Part shown: one piece after another, positions 35,746 through 46,396 of the stretch
Numbering within the stretch: the stretch's first letter is position 1
Layout of the letters: each line of letters starts with the position of its first letter
Assembly: GCF_002288925.2 (NCBI RefSeq)
Contig: NW_022098031.1
Coordinates: 14,219,824-14,283,823, forward strand
Length of the DNA stretch: 64,000 nt
Direction of reading: 5' to 3'
Source of the DNA: Delphinapterus leucas
Taxonomy: Eukaryota; Chordata; Mammalia; Artiodactyla; Monodontidae
Position numbers and translations under genes: made by a program
Notes under the pieces: generated by a model
The model's database searches: none
What the model was told of the DNA's origin: nothing
Seen by the model: the letters and a program-made list of their open reading frames with translations, nothing else

Positions 35746-35885
35746 ATATGCCCTAGATGTAGCCACATAGGAAGACTTTTATAATAAACTTGAATTTTGT
35801 CATCAAAAAAAAAATGTTAAGAGGGAAACTAATGCATATCTTACACAAAAGAAAATACCAGTTGGATCAAAGATCTGAGCATGAA

Positions 35886-36676
35886 TGGAGAGGGTGTGGA
35901 GAAAAGGGAACCCTCCTACCCTGTTTGTGGGAATATAAATTGGTGCAGCCACTGTGGAGAACAGTATGGAGGTCCCTTAAAAAACTAAACATGCAACTAC
36001 CATATGACCAGCAAACCCACTCCTGGGCATACATCCAGACAAAATTCTAACTGGAAAAGATACATGTATCCCAATGTTCATTGCACCACTAATTACAATA
36101 GCCAAGCAACCTAAATGGAAGCAACCAAAATGTCCATCAGGAGAGGAATGGATAAAGAAGATGTGGTACATGTATATAATGGAATATTACTCAGCCATAA
36201 AAAAGGAATGAAATAATGCCATTTGCAGCAACATGGATGGACCTAGAGATTATCATACTAAGTGAAGCAAGCCAGACAAAGACAAATATTACATGATATC
36301 ACTTACGTGTGGAATCTAAAAAGTGATACAAATGAACTTATATACAAAACAGAAATAGACTCACAGACACAGAAAACAAACTTACAGTTACCAAAGGGGA
36401 AAGGGGTTGGGGAGGGATAAATTAGGAGTCTGGGATTAGCAGATACAAACTATTATATATAAAACAAACAACAAGGTCCTGTATAGCCTTGTACTATATA
36501 GCACAGGGAACTATATTTAATATCCTGTAATAAAACATAATGGAAAAGAATATGAAAAAGAATATGTATATTATATATACATACATACATATGTATAACT
36601 GAATCACTTTGCTGTATACCCGAAACTAACACAACGTTGTAAATAAACTACATTTCAATTTTTCAAAAAATATTTA
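35886..36676 (+). mobile_element. 5'-truncated L1 nested in the L1M
   Basis: Starts in the ORF2 cysteine-motif region (GAGAGGGTGTGGAGAAAAGG), includes ATGGAATATTACTCAGCCAT, and ends with the older cetartiodactyl 3' UTR (ACAACAAGGTCCTGTATAGC, TACCCGAAACTAACACAACG). Eight-base flanks AGCATGAA (35878-35885, 36677-36684) are the probable target duplication. Confidence 0.85.
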
Positions 36677-36862
36677 AGCATGAAAATGGAACCTATAAAA
36701 GTAGAAGAAAAACATTAGAGAATTTTCAAATAATTACAAAGATGTGAGGAAGCACTTTCTAAATATCACACAAAACCCAGACACTATAAAATAAAAGGCT
36801 GATGAATTTGAAAAGATAAAAAATGTTTTAAAATATATATAGGTGTCAACAAATTAGCATAA

Positions 36863-39800
36863 TCATTAGAATTAGAAACAAAAAAGGAGAAGTAGCAACT
36901 GACACTGCAGAAATACAAAGGATCATGAGAGATTACTAGAAGCAATTATAGGCCAAGAAAATGGAAAATCTGGAAGAAATGGACAAATTCTTAGAAAAGC
37001 ACAACCTTCTGAGACTGAACCAGGAAGAAATAGAAAATATAAACAGAACAATCACAAGCACTGAAATTGAGAATGTGATTAAAAATCTTCCAACAAACAA
37101 AAATCCAAGACCACATGGCTTCACAGACTCATTCTATCAAACATTTAGAGAAGAGCTAACACCTATCCTTCACAAACTCTTCCAAAATGTAGCAGGGGGA
37201 GGAACACTCCCAAACTCATTCTACAAGGCCACCATCACCCTGATACCAAAACCAAAGATGTCACAAAAAAAGAAAACTACAGACCAATATCACTGATGAA
37301 CACAGATGCAAAAATCCTCCACAAAATACTAGCAAACAGAATCCAGGAGCACATTACAAGGATCATAAACCATGATCAAGTGGGGTTTATCCCAGGATTG
37401 CAAGGATTCTTCAATATACACAAATCAATCAGTGTGATAAACCATATTAACAAATTGAAGGAGAAAAACCGTATGATCATCGCAATACATGCAGAAAAAG
37501 CTTTTGACAAAATTCAGCACCAATTTATGATAAAAACCCTCCAGAAAGTAGGCATGGGGGAACTTACCTCAACATAATAAAGGCCATATATGACAAACCC
37601 ACAGCCAACATGGTTCTCAATGGTGAAAAACTGCAAACATTTCTTCTAGGATCAGGAATAAGACAAGGTTGTCCACTCTCACCACTATTGTTCAACATCA
37701 CTTTGGAAGTTTTAGCCACAGCAATCAGAGAAGAAAAAGAAATAAAAGGAATCAAATCAGAAAAGAAGTAAAGCTGTCGCTGTTTGCAGATGACATGCTA
37801 CTATACATAGAGAATCCTAAAGACGCTACCAGAAAACTACTAGAGCTAATCAAAGAATTTGGTAAAGTAGCAGGATACAAAATTAATGCACAGAAATCTC
37901 TTGCATTCCTATACACTAATGATGAAAAATCTGAAAGAGAAATTAAGGAAACACTCCCATTTACCATTGCAACAAAAAGAATAAAATACCAGGAATAAAC
38001 CTACCTAAGGAGACAAAAGACCTGTATGCAGAAAACTATAAGACACTGATGAAAGAAATTAAAGATGATACAAACAGATGTAGAGATATACCATGTTCTT
38101 CGATTGGAAGAATCAACCTTGTGAAAATGACTGTACCACCCAAAGCAATCTACAGATTCAGTGCAATCCCTATCAAACTACCAATGACATTTTTCACAGG
38201 ACTAGAACAAAAAATTTCACAATTTGTATGGAGACACAAAAGACCCCTAATAGCCACAGCAATCTTGAGAAAGAAAAACGGAGCTGGAGGAATCAGGCTC
38301 CCGGACTTCAGACTACACTACAAAGCTGCAGTAATCAAGACAGTATGGTACTGGCACAAAAACAGAAATATAGATCAATGGAACAGGATAGAAAGCCCAG
38401 AGATAAACCCACGCACATATGGTCACCTTCTTTTTGATAAAGGAGGCAAGAATATACAATGGAGAAAAGACAGTCTCTTCAATAAGTGGTGCTGGGAAAA
38501 CTGGACAGCTACATGTAAAAGAATGAAATTAGAACACTCCCTAACACCATACACAAAAATAAACTCAAAATGGATTAAAGACCTAAGTGTAAGGGCAGAC
38601 ACTATCAAACTCTTAGAGGAAAGCATAGGCAGAACACTCTATGACATAAATCACAGCAAGATCCTTTCTGACCCACCTCCTAGAGTAATGGAAATAAAAA
38701 CAAAAATAAACATATGGGACCTAATGAAACTTAAAAGCTTTTGCACAGCAAACGAAACCATAAACAAGATCAAATACAACCCTCACAATGGGAGAATACA
38801 TTTGCAAATGAAGCAACTGACAAAGGATTAATCTCCAAAATTTACAAGCAGCTCATGCAGCTCAATATCAAAAAAACAAACAACCCAATCCAAAGATGGG
38901 CAGAAGACCTAAATAGACATTTCTTCAAAGAAGATATACAGGTTGCCAACAAACACATGAAAGGATGCTCAACATCACTAATCATTAGAGAAATGCAAAT
39001 CAAAACTACAATGAGGTATCACTGCACACGAGCCAGAATGGCCATCAACAAAAAATCTACAAACAATAAATGCTGGAGAGGGTGTGGAGAGAAGGGAACC
39101 CTCTGGCACTGTTGGTGGGAATGTAAATTGACACAGCCACTATGGAGAACAGTATGGAGGTTCCTTAAAAAACTAAAAATAGAGCTACCATACGACCCAG
39201 CAATCCCACTACTGGGCATATACCCTGAGAAAACCATAATTCAAAAAGAGTCATGTACCACAATGTTCATTGCAGCTCTATTTAAAACAGCCAGGACATG
39301 GAAGCAACCTAAGTGTCCATCGACAGATGAATGGATAAAGAAGATGTGGCACATAGATACAATGGAATATTACTCAGCCATAAAAAGAAACGAAATTGAG
39401 TTATTTGTAGTGAGGTGGATGGACCTAGACTCTGACATATAGAGTGAAGTAAGCCAGAAAGAGAAAAACAAACACCATATGCTAACATATATATATGGAA
39501 TCCAAAAAAATATGGTTCTGAAGAACCTAGGGGCAGGACAGAAATAAAGACGTAGACGTAGAGAATGGACTTGAGGATGCGGGGGGGGGGGAGGGTAAGC
39601 TGGAACAAAGTGAGAGAGTGGCTTGGACATACATACACTACCAAACGTAAAATAAATAGCTAGTGGGAAGCAGCCGCATAGCACTGGGAGATCAGCTCGG
39701 TGCTTTGTGACCACCTAGAGGGGTGGGATAGGGAGGGTGGGAGACGCCAGAGGGAGGAGATATGGGGATATATGTATATGTATAGCTGATTCACTTTGTT

Positions 39801-39866
39801 ATAAAGCAGAAACTAACACACGATTGTAAAGCAATTATACTCCAATAAAGTTGTTAAAAAATAAAG
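36863..39866 (+). mobile_element. 5'-truncated L1 nested in the L1M (reverse transcriptase to tail)
   Basis: A 3.0-kb L1 starting in ORF2. The catalytic FADD motif of the reverse transcriptase is at 37782-37793, and the C-terminal [19 protein letters not shown] motif lies near 39075-39130. ORF2 is cut by frameshifts and stops (breaks near 37296, 37577, 37998 and 38830). It then carries the cetacean-type 3' UTR with a G-tract at 39581-39592 and ends AATAAAGTTGTT plus A-rich tail. Target duplication TAGCATAA at 36855-36862 and 39867-39874. ORF1 and endonuclease are missing, so it is dead. Confidence 0.93.
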
Positions 39867-39997
39867 TAGCATAAACAAATTTAAAGATAATCAGCAATGA
39901 GAAAAATATCACAACTCATATTACAGACAAGGACATTTTTCTTAGTGTATAAAGAACTGGTATCAATAAGGATAAAAAGAAAAAGAAAGAAAGAACA

Positions 39998-40210
39998 GGG
40001 CTTCCCTGGTGGCGCTGTGGTTGAGAGTCCGCCTGCCGATGCAGGAGACACGGGTTCGTGCCCCGGTCCGGGAAGATCCCACATGCTGTGGAGCGGCTGG
40101 GCCCGTGAGCCATGGCCGCTGAGCCTGCGCGTCCGGAGCCTGTGCTCCGCAACGGGAGAGGCTGCAATAGTGAGAGGCCCGCGTACCGCAAAAAAAAAAC
40201 AACAAAAAAA
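39998..40210 (+). mobile_element. CHR-type tRNA-derived SINE
   Basis: GGGCTTCCCTGGTGGCGCTG head, GTTCGTGCCCCGGTCCGGGA box-B region, CGTCCGGAGCCTGTGCTCC body and an A tail with a C interruption. Very close to the family pattern, so fairly young. Confidence 0.93.
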
Positions 40211-40212
40211 AG

Positions 40213-40575
40213 AAAGGTTCAAGACTTCCCTGGTGGCACAGTGGTTAAGAACCCGCCTGCCAATGCAGGGGACATGGGTTCAATCCCTGGTCCAGGAAGA
40301 TCCCACATGCCATGGAGCAACTAAGCCCATGCACCAAGACTAAGCCTGCGCTCTAGAGCCCACAAGCCACAAATACTGAGCCTGCACGCCACAACTACTG
40401 AAGCCCGCGCACCTAGCGCTGGTGCTCCACAACAAGAGAAGCCACCACAATGAGAAGCACGTGCACCACAAGGAAGAGTAGCCCCTACTCACTGCAACTA
40501 GAGAAAGCCTGTGCACAGCAAGGAAGACCCAACGCAGCCGTAAATAAATAAATTTATTTTTTTAAAAAAGGTTCA
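40213..40575 (+). mobile_element. Long CHR-type SINE immediately downstream
   Basis: Element 40222-40566: GACTTCCCTGGTGGCACAGT head, CACAACTACTGAAGCCCGCG body, GGAAGACCCAACGCAGCCGT 3' side, A/T-rich tail. Target duplication AAAGGTTCA at 40213-40221 and 40567-40575, so it inserted at the tail end of the SINE before it or just beyond. Confidence 0.9.
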
Positions 40576-40800
40576 GAAGGTTATTATGCTGCTACTTATA
40601 AATATGTACGTGTGAAAGTGCTTGAATATGCATAAAGTTTTCCTGGAAGGGTATGCAAGAAAATAGTAGCGGTGGTTTCCAGTGGGTAGAGAAATTGGAT
40701 GGCTAAGAGACAAGGCATGGAGGGAGACCTAGTTTTTACCATGTGCTTTTTTGTACATTTTGAATTTTCACCATGTGCAAATATGTGCAAAGTGAAAGTT
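40576..40800 (+). repeat. Probable L1M 3' UTR fragment
   Basis: GGTGGTTTCCAGTGGGTAGA, then TTTGTACATTTTGAATTTTC and ACCATGTGCAAATATG are typical of old L1 3' UTRs. Confidence 0.45.
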
Positions 40801-42450
40801 TAAATAATTTTGTAAATGTCCTGTTGCTTAAAGATATTGAAAACCACTGAGCTCCATGATCTCTAGGTCTGACATTTAGTAATTCCATTATTCCAATACA
40901 AACACTTTAGTCAAATAATTCTAGGATTCTGTGATTTGTTTCCCACATAAAAAATGCACTAGAAACTCTGGTCCATAGTTCCACGTGCAAAAAAAAAAAA
41001 AAAAAAAAACTTTAAGCTTTTCACCATCTGCTAGTTTGGTTGCATATACATATGTGGAGTTTATCAGGTAACAGTTATATGTAACCTGGCTTTTCACAGA
41101 CCTCAGCAAATTTTTCATCCAGGTAGGGTCCCTGTAGCAGCAACAACTCAAACCACTGTTTTCACATATATCTTTTGAGGTAGGGCCCATAAAGTCTTCC
41201 TATCCTCTTAACACAGGGCAAGGTTTTCTTGAAATCCTCAAGAAGTGCTTCTCTTGTTTTCCCAAACAGGTGTGCTCCCCAGCGGGTGCTCCTACAACTC
41301 TGCTGGACACCTCAGCTCCCCAAGAGGCCCACTCCCCAACCCAGCCCTGCTGCTTCCCATCAGATGCCACCCGAGCTGCTCCAGAGCCTTCTCTGTCAGA
41401 GAGCTGCATGAGCACCTGAGGGAGGGAAGGGAAGTGCCCTCAGTTTCCATTATAGCCGGTGAGAGCAATTCCACAAATATGCTGTTGGACTCCCAAATTT
41501 TATGGAATTCGGTTAAAACAACCCTTCTATGTTTTGCATATAGTTTCTCTGCTCTTCACAGGACTCAGCTGTGAATGCAGATGGGGCTGGAACAATAGGT
41601 AAGATTGGTAGAAAATCGTTTCATACTCAGAATCACTTGTCCTTCTGCCACAAGGAGATACAAGGCCAAAGAAGATCCAAAGGCTGGAGGAAAGAACCCT
41701 CTTTGTAAAACAAGAACCACTCTCCCTGACTCTATCACCAGCTTACACTATCTATTATTATGATGGGGAGGACAGAGCCCCGAAAAAATAACAGAGCTCA
41801 AGAGAGGTTTGACTCACTAAACTAAACTAGAAATATTAGCTAATTTTTACTGACTGTACCACTATTTTGCCTTTTTAACCTGTAATCTTCATAAAATGCC
41901 TGTTCCAATTGACAGGTTTTTAATATGAATGATAGAAAACCCAACCAAACAGGCTAAAACCAAAAACTGGAATGTTGGCTGATGTAATAAATGGTGTAGA
42001 GAGATTAATTTAACTTCAGGTATGGCCTGATCCAGGGGTCATCTGATATGAAAAGGGCCTGGTTTCTGTTTCTGAGCTCTGCTTGTCCAGTGTTGACTCA
42101 CTTCTCCAAGAAACTCTCCTCTCATGGGGAGATGTTACAAGATGGCTGCCAGCAGCAACTCCTGGGCTTTTTCCTTCAGGTTCAAATGCACTAAAAAACG
42201 AGCAAATCATCTTCCCCAAGAGTTCAAAACAAGAGCCCAGGAATTGAGTTTCTTTGCCCATGTGCTTGACCATGAGTCAGACACCATAGCAGGGAAGAGG
42301 GAAAGTGCTGAATGGCTTGGTCCCTGTGCTCCTGGGGCATCAACTTCACCAGACTACATGGAGAGAGTTAGAGAACAAAGCTCTCCAGGGCATTGTTGCC
42401 CAAGGAAAGTAGTTAATTCTAGGCAGCAAAAATAGCAGAAGCCCACAACA
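40801..42450. other. Intergenic, A-tract only
   Basis: A-tract at 40989-41009. Open frames at 41200-41574 on both strands have no homology. Confidence 0.45.
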
Positions 42451-42590
42451 AACCTTATGAGGTTGAAATTATTATCCTCCTTGTACAGATGTGGAGCTAG
42501 AAGGTCCCAGATGTTAAGAAGCTTACACAACATCATACTATTGGAAAGTGGCAGGGATTGGATCTGACCCCATTGATGTGTGTGACATGA
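42451..42590 (+). repeat. MIR-family fragment
   Basis: ATTATTATCCTCCTTGTACA, GATGTTAAGAAGCTTACACA and AAAGTGGCAGGGATTGG in MIR order. Confidence 0.65.
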
Positions 42591-42739
42591 CTAAAAGGAT
42601 GGGTGGGTGTTTCCCAGGCAGACTGGAGCAAGGAGGGTGCTCTAGGCAGAGGTTAATGAATACACAGTTACAGGCTGCTGGGAGAGCAAGGAGCTTTCAG
42701 GGAATTTCAGGTTGCTGTATGCAAAGTTCTCAGACAGTG

Positions 42740-42990
42740 CAGACAGTGCAGGGCAAAGAGCTTAAGCTCTCGTGTCAGAGGGATAAGGACCCTGCTATTT
42801 GCCATGAGGTAAACGTGGTCAAGGACATAACAAGTCACCCCACTTTTATCATCTCTAATACAGGAATAATATGCTTTGTGGGGTTCTTGGGAGGAATATG
42901 CCAGCAAGATAACATATATAAAAGAGCTAGTATAGTGCCTAGCAGATAGGATCTCAACCAATGGTTGATGTTATTCTGCTGCTGCTGATA
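42740..42990 (+). repeat. MIR-family fragment
   Basis: AGAGCTTAAGCTCTCGTGTC, then AGTATAGTGCCTAGCAGATA and a GATGTTATTCTGCTGCTGC end are MIR-like. Confidence 0.55.
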
Positions 42991-43074
42991 GATTGCAGAA
43001 GGCAATGAATGGGAAAGATGGTGGGGAAATAAGCTGGAAAAATAACCACGGGCCAGATCAAACTAAGACAAGGG

Positions 43075-43250
43075 TTTTAGCCTTTATACTCCAGAAGATG
43101 GGAACCGATTGAAGGATTTTGTCCAGAGGAATGGTCTGATCAGTTTTTCATTTTAGAAGGATCACTCTGGCAGCAATGTGTAGCCACGGCAACAGAGAGA
43201 GGTGGGGTAGGATGGGAGAGACTAGTTGAAGGACATGTAAAATAGGTTGA
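43075..43250 (+). repeat. Ancient interspersed repeat (same family as 26200-26590)
   Basis: GGGTTTTAGCCTTTATACTC, GATTGAAGGATTTTGTCCAG and GAAGGATCACTCTGGCAGCA are the shared motifs. Confidence 0.5.
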
Positions 43251-44224
43251 CCAGTGGTTGTCAAATCTAGTTCAGTATCAAAATTTCTAGGGGAGGTTTT
43301 TGTGTTTTGTTGTTGCTTTATTTTGTTTTAATACAGATTTCTAAACTCTCCAGGGGTTGGGAGACACCTGGGTTGAAATATCAGCTAAGTCCCACCCAGA
43401 AAGCTGTTGGCCCCTTAGGGAAATTGATCCACCTCCTTCCCAAGGATCAACATCACCTAAAGAAAAACTAGAAGTGCTACAGGAATATATAGAAGGAATG
43501 CAAATATTAAGAAACAGTCAACTTTCTGGTTTTTTAACCTTAAACAGAAGACTCTCGAGGCCCCTGGGATGCAGGGTATAGCAGTCAGATAAGGCTTGCC
43601 TGTGCTGGAAGGAATGAAAAGAATGGGATTGAGGGTGACTTTGGAAAAGGTCAGTGGGTTTGATCAGAGCTGAGCACCAGGAAAGAAGTAGACTCAGATT
43701 CAGGACACAGGCAGCAAGGAAATTCATGGGAGCTGATCCAACCCCCAGAGTCTATGGGTCCCCATTTGGTCCCTATTTTATTGAGCCCAGGCTGCCTTTG
43801 TGGAAGAGCTACACTGCACAGTTCTGCTTTAGCCATCATCCAGTAAGGGCTTCCCATCTGTAGCTGTATCCTAGTGATTCTATGACTCCAGACTTCACTG
43901 AAACTTTCATCTGAACTGCCTCATGTGGATAAGAGATAACTGCCATTTCAATGGCCCCAACACTCATGGGCCATTGCACTTCCATCCTGTAGATCAACCA
44001 TAATTAATGTAACCATTACCCCTATTCTCAGATGTTTACATTATTTATACTGTTTCTAAATTTCCTCTAGTAAATTTAACAGTGCAATGAAAATTTGCAC
44101 ATAAAACTTTCACTGCTATCACTTGCAACTCTAAAATATCTTAATATGCTTCGATGAAACCCAGAAATGGCTATTTTCTCAAGTTCAAAGATACCAAATC
44201 TCAAGCACCACTTCCTTCTCAAAG
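43251..44224. other. Intergenic, nothing recognised
   Basis: Open frames at 43357-43581 and 43654-43863 lack homology; part of 43250-43380 may be a MER20-like remnant. Confidence 0.45.
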
Positions 44225-44900
44225 GATGCAATTAGGGATCATTTGATAAAGTTAAATATTTGTTGATTTTTAAAAAATCTCTTAGTGAGCAAAGAATAAA
44301 AGGTACTTTCCTTAACCTGATAAAAGATACCTACCAGGAATCTCAGGAAACATCTTACTTAATGGTTTTCTTAAAAGTCAGGAATGAGATATGAATGCCC
44401 ATTATCACTGCTTCTATCAATGATGGAGGTCCTAGGGAAAAAAAAGAAAGAAACTACTGCCTCATCCGGAGGTGTAGAGAAACAGGCATTCTGCTTGCAT
44501 ATATAGTAAGTTCAATCTTCAAGGATGGCAATTTGGCAATACATATATATAAGTTTTAAAAATGCACATACTTTCTGACCCTGCAACTCCACCTGGATGA
44601 ACATACCCTAAGAAAATTCTTAGGGTTGTGTACAAAGTTATAAGTATTAGGATGTTCTCTCCAGTACTATCTACAATAAAAAAATACCTGTTTGAGATAC
44701 ACACTACCATATATAAAACAGATAAACAACAAGGATTTACTGTACAGCACAGGGAACTATATTCAATATCTCTTAATAATCTATAATGGAAAAGAATCCA
44801 AAAAATTATACATACATATATGTATAACCAAATTACTTTACTATATACCTGAAACTAACACAATATTGAAAATCAACTACACTTCAATTTAAAAAAAAAA
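44225..44900 (+). mobile_element. Old L1 ORF2 plus cetartiodactyl L1 3' end
   Basis: Degraded ORF2 at 44225-44690 (CATCTTACTTAATGGTTTTC, GATGGAGGTCCTAGGGAAAA, ATTTGGCAATACATATATAT). It is followed by a 3' UTR at 44695-44900 with AACAACAAGGATTTACTGTA and CCTGAAACTAACACAATATT. These may be one element or two in a row. Confidence 0.75.
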
Positions 44901-45218
44901 ACACCTCGTGGACGAGACACTGGTTATATGAATTCTGGCATAAACACATGATGAAATAACAGTTACTGAAAATGATACTGTAAAAGAGCATTTAGTGGAA
45001 AGAAAGCTTAGTTTTCTCAATATACCTTTTTGTAGATAGTGGTGTGTATATACACGAACACACATAAAAAAACATAGTGGAGAGACCCATACCAGAATAC
45101 CAATGATTCCTCGTGCTCTTTCTGTTTTCCAGATTTTCTTAACACATGTCATTTTTCTAATTAGGAAACTAATATATTTAAAATGCTGCCTCAAATGACA
45201 GCTGTAGGTAGCAAAAAG

Positions 45219-45624
45219 AAGTGGCTCAGCAGCTCCATTCACAATAGCCAGGACATGGAAGCAACCTAAGTGTCCATCAACAGATGACGCAGATGTAGAG
45301 AATGGACCTGAGGACACGGGGAGGGGGAAGGGTATGCTGGGACGAAGTGAGAGAGTGGCATGGACATATATACACTACCAAATGTAAAATAGATAGCTAG
45401 TGGGAAGCAGCCGCATAGCACAGGGAGATCAGCTCGGTGCTCTGTGACCACCTAGAGGGGTGGGATAGGGAGGGTGGGAGGGAGGGAGACGCAAGAGGGA
45501 AGAGATATGGGGATATATGTATATGTATAGCTGATTCACTTTGTTATACGGCAGAAACTAACACACCATTGTAAAGCAATTATACTCCAATAAAGATGTT
45601 AAAAAAAAAAAAAAAGTGGCTCAG
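45219..45624 (+). mobile_element. Short L1 with internal deletion
   Basis: Element 45230-45613 joins late ORF2 (AATAGCCAGGACATGGAAGC, CCATCAACAGATGA) directly to the 3' UTR (CGCAGATGTAGAGAATGGAC). It lacks about 240 bases that are present at this point in the 36863-39866 copy. It ends TATACTCCAATAAAGATGTT and A-tail. Target duplication AAGTGGCTCAG at 45219-45229 and 45614-45624. Confidence 0.9.
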
Positions 45625-46396
45625 AAAGAGTAAAGGGAGATTTTATGAGGGGAGATGGCAGGCTGTACACTTGACCACGGCTCTCCGTTATCTAGAATCC
45701 ATAAGACCAGGAAGCTAAATGGCACTCTTATTGTTCTATTTTATTAAAACAAAGAAAAATGACAGATCCACAGGTTATTTTTATACACACACATACTTCC
45801 ACACACACATACACACATTCCTGAATAAACTTTTACTCATATTCGGGAACTCGCCATTTTGCCAAGATCTTGGCAGGTCATGGGCCACCCAGCAACCCAG
45901 TGATTAGACTGGCGGAGATGGAGTTTATTGGGCTGTTCTCTTGGTTCGCGTGACCAAGGTGGGGTAAAGCTGACACAGGGTAAGAGAAGGGGGTGGGGAA
46001 AGTCACAACAGCGTTCTCTGCAGGCGCTCAGATAAACAACGTCACAATAGCTACAATAATGAGAATCTTTATGCATATATCTTTGTAATCAGTACAGTTC
46101 TTCAGAACAAGAGAGACTGAAAAAGGGAATACAATATTCCAAACAGTTACAGCCCCATAGGTTGACATTACAAACTAGGTTTAAAGTATCTGGAGGCTTT
46201 TGTAAGAGAACCGAGGTGCAGAGACATGAGGAGTCGGCTCTGGCCTAAGTGCTGACGGGGTACAGACATATCTAAAAATGAAGAAACCGCTACTTGGTAA
46301 GTACTTGGTGCTGGCATACAGTGTCCAATACAAAGAAGATAAAAGTCCATACTGGTCTCTTCGTACATGCTGTGTGCTACAGGCTACTGCAGATCC
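45625..46396. other. Intergenic, small CA-rich stretch
   Basis: ACACACACAT-type stretch at 45785-45820. No gene supported. Confidence 0.45.

Larger units (their letters stand above)
35795..39995 (+). mobile_element. Old L1M host split by two younger L1s
   Basis: Old L1M ORF2 pieces at about 35795-35885, 36677-36862 and 39867-39995 line up as one element: TACCAGTTGGATCAAAGATC, then GAAAATGGAACCTATAAAAG and AAACCCAGACACTATAAAA, then ATTACAGACAAGGAC. The gaps are occupied by the two younger insertions listed next. Confidence 0.65.

Noticed and set aside
38049..39442. Two long overlapping open frames (260 and 233 residues)
   Set aside because: Both are pieces of one frameshifted L1 ORF2.
39998..40210. 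tRNA-like head with box A and box B-like motifs
   Set aside because: It is the tRNA-derived head of a SINE; no complete acceptor stem or anticodon arm, so not called a tRNA gene.
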